20,916 nucleotides of DNA from a virus. Position 1 is the first letter of the stretch; the number at the start of each line of letters is the position of its first letter. Positions 1 to 7,143 of this stretch are shown here, piece after piece. Below the pieces are notes generated by a model. That model worked only from the letters and a program-made list of their open reading frames with translations. It was not told the DNA's origin and ran no database searches. The stretch spans positions 1 to 20,916 of IMG/VR virus record IMGVR_UViG_3300046313_000494. One strand, 5' to 3'. Both the position numbers and the translations under genes were made by a program.

Positions 1-1
1 A

Positions 2-1135
2 CAAAAAGTAGAGAATGATATTCTACAAGTAGCAGTTAAGTCTGAATTAAGAAACTGTTACGAAGCAACTCAAGAGGACTTAGCATACGTAGTAGAGGAG
101 TTCACAACATTTGCAAAAAACCAAGAACTAAAAACAGCATTACTAAACTCAGCAGACCTACTTAACCAAGGAGACTTTGACGGAATCAGAAGTATGATCG
201 ACAAAGCAATGAGAGCAGGATTGGATAAGAACATGGGTCACGAGTACAATAAAGATGTAGAGAGTCGTTACAGGGAGAACTACAGACCTACAATACCAGC
301 ACCTTGGCCTATCTTAAATGAAACTATTGGAGGAGGATTTGGACCTGGTGACTTAGTAATTGTATTTGGTAATCCTGGAGGAGGTAAGTCTTGGACAATG
401 GTTTCTGCAGCAGCACATGCAGTACAGCTAGGATTCAATGTTAACTTTTACACATTAGAGTTGGGTGAGGATTATGTAGGAAAACGATTTGACTGCTACT
501 TCACAGGATATGGAATTGAAGAAGTAAACAAACACAGACCTGAGGTAGAGAAGATCGTTAAGAACCTTAAAGGTAAGTTGATCGTAAAGGAGTATCCACC
601 AAAAGGAGCTTCAATCAATACAATCAAGTCTCACATCCAGAAGTGCATCGATATGGATCACAAACCAGACATGATTATTATTGACTACGTCGATTATTTG
701 AAGGCACCTTCAAAAGGTCGTTTCTCTGAGAGAAAAGATGAAATCGATGACGTATTCATTGCAACAAAAGGATTGGCTAAGGAACTTCAAATTCCTATTC
801 TAACACCGTCTCAAGTTAATAGAATGGGAGCAAAGGATTCTGTAATCGAAGGAGACAAGGCAGCAGGGTCATACGACAAGATGATGGTAGCAGATATTTG
901 TTTATCACTATCAAGAATGAAGGAGGATAAGGTATTAGGTACAGGACGTATACACGTTATGAAAAATAGATACGGAATGGACGGTATGACTTGGGATGCA
1001 AAAGTGGATACAAACAATGGACACATAGAGATATTGGGTAAGATGTCACTCGATCTTGACGACAACAAACCAGCAGGGAATTATAAGGAAATCGCAAATA
1101 AGTTCTTTGAATTGGAGAATAAAGTTCCATTCTAA
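2..1135 (+). CDS. DnaB-like replicative helicase, 5' end outside window
   Basis: The reading frame is open from base 2, so the start lies upstream and the ATG at 194 is internal. The visible 377 residues hold a RecA-type ATPase core. Walker A is G-N-P-G-G-G-K-S at about 368-391, and Walker B is a hydrophobic run ending in I-I-I-D-Y with its Asp at about 683. A downstream segment beginning T-P-S-Q-V-N-R matches the DnaB motif that follows Walker B (S-Q-L-N-R in bacterial DnaB). The region upstream of 194 is helical and should be the end of the N-terminal domain or linker. By family knowledge the protein is a hexameric ATP-driven helicase that unwinds the replication fork. It precedes the ribonucleotide reductase genes, giving a replication and nucleotide-supply block. 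A KaiC-like ATPase is the alternative, but the S-Q-V-N-R motif favours DnaB. Confidence 0.85.
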   Translation, partial: QKVENDILQVAVKSELRNCYEATQEDLAYVVEEFTTFAKNQELKTALLNSADLLNQGDFDGIRSMIDKAMRAGLDKNMGHEYNKDVESRYRENYRPTIPAPWPILNETIGGGFGPGDLVIVFGNPGGGKSWTMVSAAAHAVQLGFNVNFYTLELGEDYVGKRFDCYFTGYGIEEVNKHRPEVEKIVKNLKGKLIVKEYPPKGASINTIKSHIQKCIDMDHKPDMIIIDYVDYLKAPSKGRFSERKDEIDDVFIATKGLAKELQIPILTPSQVNRMGAKDSVIEGDKAAGSYDKMMVADICLSLSRMKEDKVLGTGRIHVMKNRYGMDGMTWDAKVDTNNGHIEILGKMSLDLDDNKPAGNYKEIANKFFELENKVPF

Positions 1136-1189
1136 AATGCTATTTATTTCTACAGTCTTAATTTTTAACAAACACTAAAAAAAGCGAAT

Positions 1190-2167
1190 ATGAGTCTAAA
1201 AGACGAACGCATTGTTTACAAACCATTTGAATACGCAAAAGCACAGGAGTATTGGTTGAAACAGCACCAAGCGCACTGGTTACATACTGAAGTTCCAATA
1301 TCTCAAGATGTTACAGATTGGAATAGTAATTTAAAGGATCACGAGAAAAACGTGATAGGGGGAATCCTAAAAGGATTTGCTCAAACAGAAACGGTTGTAA
1401 ATGATTACTGGACATCCCTTGTCACAAAATGGTTCAGAAAACCAGAGATAATAGCAATGGCTACTACCTTTGGAGCGTTTGAAACCATACATGCAGAGGC
1501 CTACGCTCTGTTGAACGAACAATTAGGGTTAGATAACTTTGCAGAGTTCTTAGAAGATGAGACTACTGCTGCAAAGATACAAGCACTGATGACTGTTCGT
1601 GATGGAAACTCTGGAGAAACAGACTGGCATGAGGCAGCTAGATCTCTAGCAATCTTCTCAGCATTTACTGAAGGAGTTAATTTATTTTCTTCTTTTGCAG
1701 TATTGTTATCATTTAAAATGAGAAACAAACTAAAAGGAGTAGGACAAATCGTTGAATGGTCTGTAAGAGATGAGTCTCTTCATTCAGAGGCAGGATGTTG
1801 GTTGTTTAGAACCCTTATGCAAGAATATCCTGAATTAAAAACAGATAAATTGGTTAAAGATATTGAAGAAGCAGCAACACTAGCTTTACAATTAGAATTC
1901 AACTTTATCGATAAGATATTCGAAATGGGTGATTTAGAGAATTTATCTAAAGACGAACTTAAGAATTTCATCAAACATAGAGTAAATACTAAGATGGGAG
2001 ATCTAGGATTAAAACCTTTAATACCTTCAGATCAAATCGATAAAGGAGCATTAAAACAAATGCTTTGGTTCGATGCCGTAGTAGCTGGAAAACAGCACAC
2101 AGACTTCTTTGCCAATAGAGTTACAAACTACTCTAAAGGACATATGGATTGGGATAACGCATTTTAA
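1190..2167 (+). CDS. nrdB: Ribonucleotide reductase class I, beta subunit
   Basis: This 325-residue ferritin-like protein supplies the radical or metal-based oxidant to the alpha subunit for making deoxyribonucleotides. All six metal ligands can be placed by spacing against E. coli NrdB: E67, E98, H101, E161, E195 and H198. The radical-site tyrosine is present as Y105 in H-A-E-A-Y. The first ligand is Glu rather than the Asp of classical class Ia, as in some other subclasses, so the metal type (Fe2, Mn/Fe or Mn2) cannot be read from sequence. The C-terminus, D-W-D-N-A-F, fits the acidic, aromatic tail that docks on NrdA. It lies 9 bases before nrdA and is surely co-expressed with it. The order beta then alpha is the reverse of E. 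coli. Confidence 0.95.
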   Translation: MSLKDERIVYKPFEYAKAQEYWLKQHQAHWLHTEVPISQDVTDWNSNLKDHEKNVIGGILKGFAQTETVVNDYWTSLVTKWFRKPEIIAMATTFGAFETIHAEAYALLNEQLGLDNFAEFLEDETTAAKIQALMTVRDGNSGETDWHEAARSLAIFSAFTEGVNLFSSFAVLLSFKMRNKLKGVGQIVEWSVRDESLHSEAGCWLFRTLMQEYPELKTDKLVKDIEEAATLALQLEFNFIDKIFEMGDLENLSKDELKNFIKHRVNTKMGDLGLKPLIPSDQIDKGALKQMLWFDAVVAGKQHTDFFANRVTNYSKGHMDWDNAF

Positions 2168-2176
2168 TTAAATTTT

Positions 2177-3886
2177 ATGACAATAGATTACAGTACTTGG
2201 AAGCCAGGAGTTGATTACCCTGAGTGGATGAACGAAGTATCTTTGGCTACAATCTCAAAGGGATACTTACTTCCTGATGAGACACCAAAGAAGGCTTACA
2301 AGCGAGTTGCAGATGCAGTAGCAAAAAAATTAGATCGTCCAGATCTAGCAAATAAATTCTTTAAGTATATGTGGAAGGGATGGTTAAACCTAGCTTCACC
2401 AGTACTATCAAATACAGGAACTGATAGAGGATTACCAATTTCATGCTTTGGTATTGATACTCCTGACTCAATCAGAGGGATAGGATTAACCAATGCAGAA
2501 CTAATGAGACTTACCTCTCTAGGAGGAGGAGTAGGAATTGGACTAAGTAAGGTAAGAGGAAGAGGAGTTAAGATCGGAACAGGAGAGTCAGGACAGTCAG
2601 AGGGTATTGTGCCTTGGGCTAAGATATATGACTCAACTATTATTGCAACCAATCAAGGTTCAGTAAGAAGAGGAGCAGCTTCAGTTAACTTGGATATCAA
2701 CCATCCAGACATTAAGGAGTTCTTACAAATCAGAAGACCAAAAGGAGATCCAAACAGACAGTGTTTGAATTTACACCAATGTATATCAGTGGATGATAAA
2801 TTCATGCAGAGATTAGAGCACAGAGATCCAGAAGCAATGGAGGTTTGGGTAGAGATACTAAAATCAAGAGTTGAGACAGGTGAACCGTACTTAATGTTTA
2901 AAGACAATGTAAATAATGCTAATCCACCTGCATACGTTAAGAATAACCTAGAGGTAACAATGACCAACATATGTTCAGAGATTGCATTGCATACTGACGA
3001 GGAGCATTCATTTGTATGTTGTTTATCTTCTTTGAACTTAACAAGATATGAAGAGTGGAAGGATACTGACTTAGTTGAGACAGCAATCTACTTCTTAGAT
3101 GGAGTATTGGAGGAATTCTTAGTTAAGACAAACGGAAAAGAGTCTATGATTAGATCACACCGTTCTGCTAAGAAAGGAAGAGCATTGGGATTAGGAGTTT
3201 TAGGATGGCATACATTCTTACAATCAAAAGGAATTCCATTTACATCTATTGCAGCAACTTCTTGGACAAATAGAATATTCTCACAAATTAAATCACAAGC
3301 AGAAGCCGCTTCTAGAAAATTGGCTGAGGAATACGGAGAACCAGTTTGGTGTAAAGGAACAGGAATGAGAAATACTCACTTACTTGCAATTGCACCTACA
3401 GTATCTAACTCAACAATCTCAGGAGGAGTATCAGCAGGTATTGAACCAATCCCAGCTAACGTTTATACGTTCAACTCTTCTAAAGGTACTTTCATTAGAA
3501 AGAATCCAGTATTGGAAGAGTACCTAGATAAAAAAGGACACAACTCAGAAGAGGTGTGGCAACAGATTCTTAAAGATAGAGGATCAATCGCTAACCTACC
3601 AGAAGACGTTATGCCGTTTGAAGATAAAGAAGTATTTTTAACTTTTGCAGAGATTAACCAATTGGCTCTAGTTGAGCAAGCAGCAATCCGAGGCAAGTAC
3701 ATAGATCAAGCTCAATCATTGAATTTAGCATTTGATCCAGGTGACAGCCCTAAATTTATAAACCTTGTTCACCAGACAGCTTGGAAACTAGGACTAAAGA
3801 CGTTATATTATTTAAGAACAGATTCAGTAATCCGAGGGGACATCGGAAGTAGAACTTCTGAGGACTGCCTTTCATGCGATGGCTAG
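2177..3886 (+). CDS. nrdA: Ribonucleotide reductase class I, alpha (catalytic) subunit
   Basis: This 569-residue protein reduces ribonucleoside diphosphates to deoxy forms. The active-site set is complete: C90 in P-I-S-C-F (redox Cys), N264-x-C266-x-E268 (thiyl-radical loop), C281 in V-C-C-L-S-S-L-N-L, and Y544-Y545 in L-Y-Y-L-R for radical transfer. The C-terminus has the shuttle pair C564-L-S-C567, so the gene is complete and not split by an intron or intein. The N-terminus starts directly with the catalytic ten-stranded-barrel region. No ATP-cone is present, so overall activity regulation by ATP/dATP is probably absent; this is common in phage enzymes. A thioredoxin at 13038 could be its electron donor. 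A homing endonuclease follows 40 bases downstream. Confidence 0.96.
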   Translation: MTIDYSTWKPGVDYPEWMNEVSLATISKGYLLPDETPKKAYKRVADAVAKKLDRPDLANKFFKYMWKGWLNLASPVLSNTGTDRGLPISCFGIDTPDSIRGIGLTNAELMRLTSLGGGVGIGLSKVRGRGVKIGTGESGQSEGIVPWAKIYDSTIIATNQGSVRRGAASVNLDINHPDIKEFLQIRRPKGDPNRQCLNLHQCISVDDKFMQRLEHRDPEAMEVWVEILKSRVETGEPYLMFKDNVNNANPPAYVKNNLEVTMTNICSEIALHTDEEHSFVCCLSSLNLTRYEEWKDTDLVETAIYFLDGVLEEFLVKTNGKESMIRSHRSAKKGRALGLGVLGWHTFLQSKGIPFTSIAATSWTNRIFSQIKSQAEAASRKLAEEYGEPVWCKGTGMRNTHLLAIAPTVSNSTISGGVSAGIEPIPANVYTFNSSKGTFIRKNPVLEEYLDKKGHNSEEVWQQILKDRGSIANLPEDVMPFEDKEVFLTFAEINQLALVEQAAIRGKYIDQAQSLNLAFDPGDSPKFINLVHQTAWKLGLKTLYYLRTDSVIRGDIGSRTSEDCLSCDG

Positions 3887-3926
3887 GAAACCAATATCAC
3901 TGCCTATTTATAATAAACAGTGAAGT

Positions 3927-4547
3927 ATGGTAGTATATAAAATACAATGTGAGAAGGATGGGAGGTTCTATATAGGAGCCTCCACCAACCCACACAAAAG
4001 ACGATTAGAGCATTTTAACGATCTAAGGAAGAATAAGCATCACAATAGGTTTCTGCAGAGAGCATTTAATAAGTACGGTGAAGATACGTTTACCTACACT
4101 ATTTTAGAGGAGTTTCAACAAGAGGACCTAATGTGGAAGAGGGAAGAGGAGATACTGCAAGAGCTATCCAATACCTACAACATGATGCCAGGAGGAATAA
4201 GAGGACCTAGGTTATATGGTAAAGACAATCCTAAATACGGAAAACCAATATCAGAACAGCAGAGGAGATTGCAGAGTGAGGCTATGTCAGGAGAAAAACA
4301 CCACTTCTACGGAAAGAAGAGACCAGAACATTCAGAACTACTGAAAAAAAATAATCCAATGCACACACATAGCATTGACTTTTCAGGGGATAAGAATCCA
4401 AATGCAAAGCACTTTGGTGATTATGAAGCAATCTCTAAGTTAAGAGAAAACAAAAAGACCTGGAATGAAATCGCAATAGAGTTGGGTAAGAAAAGTGCAG
4501 AAGCCCTTAGAAAGTCCTACACAGCTTATTTAAAAAATCAAAATTAA
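3927..4547 (+). CDS. GIY-YIG homing endonuclease with NUMOD3 motifs, free-standing
   Basis: The N-terminal 90 residues form a GIY-YIG nuclease domain: V-Y-K (3-5), Y-I-G (15-17), Arg at 25-26 in K-R-R-L-E-H-F, catalytic Glu near 74-75 and Asn85. Residues 97-145 hold repeated Y-G-K-x-N-P / F-Y-G-K-K-R-P elements typical of the NUMOD3 DNA-binding motif. The tail (165-203) looks like a helix-turn-helix (W-N-E-I-A-I-E-L-G). Such enzymes cut a specific target in a rival genome so that their own gene is copied in, and nrd genes are frequent targets. It is not embedded in nrdA, whose C-terminus is intact, so this is a Seg-like free-standing gene. It is followed after 3 bases by the next gene. Confidence 0.92.
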   Translation: MVVYKIQCEKDGRFYIGASTNPHKRRLEHFNDLRKNKHHNRFLQRAFNKYGEDTFTYTILEEFQQEDLMWKREEEILQELSNTYNMMPGGIRGPRLYGKDNPKYGKPISEQQRRLQSEAMSGEKHHFYGKKRPEHSELLKKNNPMHTHSIDFSGDKNPNAKHFGDYEAISKLRENKKTWNEIAIELGKKSAEALRKSYTAYLKNQN

Positions 4548-4550
4548 ATT

Positions 4551-5009
4551 ATGGAAATACTAATAGTACTTTTAGTTATTCTTGTTGCTTTTTTAGTAGC
4601 AGCAATTTATCTAATACAGATTCAACTTACCGATGCTAAAGCAGCATTGATAGAGAAGGATGCTACTCATGAAATTGAAAAAGCAAAAGTAAAAAAAGAC
4701 TCAACATTCAGATCATCAGCAGTTAACTGGGGTAAGACAATTGAGCACTTCGTTCCTTTCATGACTAAATTCCCAGTACCACCTGAGGATGTAGTGTTTC
4801 TAGGAATGCCTATCGATTACGTAGGATTTACCAATACTGAAAGCAAAACCAAATGTGAGGTCCACTTTATAGAGGTTAAGTCAGGAAATTCAATACTGAT
4901 GGGTAAGCAAAGGAATATTAAGAAGGCAATACAAGAGGGAAGAGTTCACTGGCATGAAATTGCAGTGGACGGAAACCGAGCAGAGGTTGTCGAAGAGGAT
5001 AAGGTATAA
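4551..5009 (+). CDS. Membrane-anchored nuclease related to archaeal Holliday-junction resolvase (Endonuc_Holl type)
   Basis: Of 152 residues, 1-24 are a transmembrane segment and 25-50 a charged helix. From about 51 a nuclease-like domain begins with R-S-S-A-V-N-W-G-K-T-I-E, then F-L-G-M-P-I-D-Y-V-G-F, then H-F-I-E-V-K-S-G. E65, D89 and E108-x-K110 would form the restriction-enzyme-like metal site, and the ending E-G-R-V-H-W-H-E-I also fits the Endonuc_Holl family as I remember it. That family is described as predicted, often membrane-anchored, and biochemically uncharacterised. It lies between a homing endonuclease and the exported-protein run. Nuclease activity is inferred from motifs only. 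The membrane anchor may place it at the cell membrane, for example against incoming DNA, but that is speculation. Confidence 0.75.
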   Translation: MEILIVLLVILVAFLVAAIYLIQIQLTDAKAALIEKDATHEIEKAKVKKDSTFRSSAVNWGKTIEHFVPFMTKFPVPPEDVVFLGMPIDYVGFTNTESKTKCEVHFIEVKSGNSILMGKQRNIKKAIQEGRVHWHEIAVDGNRAEVVEEDKV

Positions 5010-5076
5010 CTTACCTATTTATTTAAAAGAGGTTTCATATCAACTGTTTTAGTAATTAATTTTATGTACAGAGGAT

Positions 5077-5550
5077 ATGAGACTTCTTTTTATATTAGCA
5101 GCTATGCTACTTGGTGTAGGTTCCTATGCACAAGGAACTATCAAGGTAGATGAAGTTGTAAACAATGTAGTAATGGGACCACAAGCAGGTAATAGAGACC
5201 TAGCTTTCGGTGTACAAAATATACTAGAAGAAGTAATTCAAGAAAAAGGTTACGAATTAGATCCAAACTCTACCAAAGTATTAAAAGTAGAATTACTATA
5301 CTTTGATGTTAAGAGTACCAATATGCAAATAGCAGTCTACGGAAATACCGTAGAGGTAACAGAGATCGTTGCCGCAGCTAAAATAATATTGGATGGAAAA
5401 GAATTAAAAACAGTTGTAGTTAAAGGACAAGCAAAGTCCATCTCATCATCCACTATTATAATAGATGAAGGAGGTAAGTTTTCTCAAACAAACGTTTCGT
5501 CAGCATTAAAGAAAGTGTGTGAACAGATTATCGAAAAACTAAAACTATAA
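5077..5550 (+). CDS. Small secreted protein of unknown function, first gene of exported-protein run
   Basis: The 157-residue product begins with a signal peptide (M-R-L-L-F-I-L-A-A-M-L-L-G-V-G-S-Y-A-Q, cut after Y-A), with no lipobox. The mature part alternates strands and helices. It contains F-G-V-Q-N-I-L-E-E-V-I-Q-E-K-G-Y-E-L and later V-L-K-V-E-L-L-Y-F-D-V, a layout like the small alpha/beta modules of envelope proteins such as YajG or the CsgG fold, but I cannot assign a family. It ends with a helical K-K-V-C-E-Q-I-I-E-K-L. Its stop overlaps the ATG of the next gene by one base (TAATG), so the two are translationally coupled. Given the CsgG-like gene further on, a role in the same envelope system is a reasonable inference. 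Confidence 0.75.
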   Translation: MRLLFILAAMLLGVGSYAQGTIKVDEVVNNVVMGPQAGNRDLAFGVQNILEEVIQEKGYELDPNSTKVLKVELLYFDVKSTNMQIAVYGNTVEVTEIVAAAKIILDGKELKTVVVKGQAKSISSSTIIIDEGGKFSQTNVSSALKKVCEQIIEKLKL

Positions 5551-7142
5551 TGAAAAAACTATTATTTTTACTACTATTTCCTTTACTATCTTTTGGTCAA
5601 TTAATTATTGATCAATCTATTGTAGAACCAGGTCCATACACTGTAGGTCAGATTATTACAATCAAATACACAGTAGAAAGAGGATCATCAACCCCAAGAT
5701 ACTTTTGGTTAAGATACCAATACTCTAACAAACATTTAGAGTACGTTGCAAATAGTACAGTGTTTAGTCAAGGATCATCATCTCAGACTTTCTATACTGG
5801 ATGGAGTAACTACTCATTCAACCAAAACCCACAAATCGGAGTAGGTGAATTATATAATCAATACAAGTCAACACCATGGGGATACCAGTCTAACATGGAT
5901 TGGAACGTAGGGCAGTTGACAGTACAAAGAACAGATGCTCCTATTGACGGAGTTATTGCTACTCAAAAATACAAAATACTAGACAATACTGTCTATACTA
6001 ATATACACAAGTTCGACTTATCCTATGCTGTAAATGCAGATGGTACTTATGTAGACCCAATTGGATCTAGAGTACTTTGGATGGGAGTACCTGGTACAGT
6101 AACAGGTCAGACTTCTTCATTTAAAGTAAGAGTATCTTTTCCTTCAAGTCATACAAACATTGTAGAACAAAAAGTACAAATCATGCCTCTTACTTCAGCA
6201 GGTGTTATTGATTGGACTAATGCTTCTCAACCTTTAGCTATTCAGAACTTAAACGCACAAGGTGAGGCTACATTTACCAACTTCAAAGTAGGAGATAAGT
6301 TCGGAGTAGTAATTGTACCTGCATTCCAAAAACCATTCCTAAATGATATTGTAACAGTATCTGATGCCTACAAAGCCTTCTTAGCAATTTCAGACGTAGG
6401 TCTTACAGGAAACAGTACTACATTTGCTTATCCTGCTCTACAAAAGATAGTAGGTAACGTAACAAGAGGAGATGGTAACTTCGATAATAACGATGCTTAT
6501 TACCTATTTGCTCACGTAATGGGAATTAATGTAGATACAAATGCATCAATACCAAGTTCAACAGCAACATCACTTGGATTCATCTCAGGTAAAAAAGCAG
6601 ATTGGGCAAATGGTAATGTAGGAAACTATGCAGTTGAAATTACATCACAACAACAAGCTGAGGATTTTGCTTATGCATATAGAGGTGATTTAGATTTCTC
6701 TCACTCATCAGACCCATCAGTAACCTCTTCTACTACAGGTAAACTAGGCACACTTTCTTATACAGCTAAAGTACAAGCTAACGCAGTAATGAGTTTAGCT
6801 TCTAAATTAGAAAACGGTAAAGTAGTAATCAATGCAACTCTTTCTGATTCAGATTTATCTGGAGTACAAGTAGTATTAAAATACGATACAGATAAGCTAA
6901 CATTGGATGATGTTAAGTTTGATACAGGAAATACTGTAACTAACTTCTCAACTAACAAAGACGGAAGAGTTACTTTCGGATCAATCGATCAAACTAAGAC
7001 AGGAAAGGTTAGAGCAGGTATTCCATACAAAATTACTTTTACACCAAAATCAACACTAACAAATACATCAGGATTGTTCTACACTGTATTAGCAGATGCT
7101 GTTAAGCCAGATGGAACTAAAGTAAACTTGACAGTGGAGTAA
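5550..7142 (+). CDS. Secreted protein with cohesin-like and dockerin-like modules
   Basis: The 530-residue product has a Bacteroidota-type signal peptide ending S-F-G-Q (residue 17). Residues about 20-130 are beta-rich and cohesin-like. Residues 267-325 look like a dockerin: a first half I-V-T-V-S-D-A-Y-K-A-F and a second half G-N-V-T-R-G-D-G-N-F-D-N-N-D with Ca-ligand-type residues D308, D312 and D315 and one inserted residue. Residues about 400-530 are again cohesin-like (V-Q-V-V-L-K-Y-D-T-D-K-L-T-L, then T-F-G-S-I-D, then Y-K-I-T-F-T-P-K). In cellulosomes cohesins bind dockerins, so this protein could self-associate or bind the next gene product, which has the same C-terminal architecture. 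It is coupled to both neighbours (1-base overlap upstream, 1-base gap downstream). Domain names rest on motif recognition by eye. Confidence 0.75.
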   Translation: MKKLLFLLLFPLLSFGQLIIDQSIVEPGPYTVGQIITIKYTVERGSSTPRYFWLRYQYSNKHLEYVANSTVFSQGSSSQTFYTGWSNYSFNQNPQIGVGELYNQYKSTPWGYQSNMDWNVGQLTVQRTDAPIDGVIATQKYKILDNTVYTNIHKFDLSYAVNADGTYVDPIGSRVLWMGVPGTVTGQTSSFKVRVSFPSSHTNIVEQKVQIMPLTSAGVIDWTNASQPLAIQNLNAQGEATFTNFKVGDKFGVVIVPAFQKPFLNDIVTVSDAYKAFLAISDVGLTGNSTTFAYPALQKIVGNVTRGDGNFDNNDAYYLFAHVMGINVDTNASIPSSTATSLGFISGKKADWANGNVGNYAVEITSQQQAEDFAYAYRGDLDFSHSSDPSVTSSTTGKLGTLSYTAKVQANAVMSLASKLENGKVVINATLSDSDLSGVQVVLKYDTDKLTLDDVKFDTGNTVTNFSTNKDGRVTFGSIDQTKTGKVRAGIPYKITFTPKSTLTNTSGLFYTVLADAVKPDGTKVNLTVE

Positions 7143-7143
7143 T

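Noticed and set aside
2296-2970. Antisense open frames opposite nrdA
   Set aside because: All confident genes are on the + strand and nrdA is a complete conserved gene; these are shadow frames.
2177-3886. Intein or intron in nrdA because a homing endonuclease follows
   Set aside because: All active-site residues and the C-terminal Cys pair lie in one uninterrupted frame of normal length.
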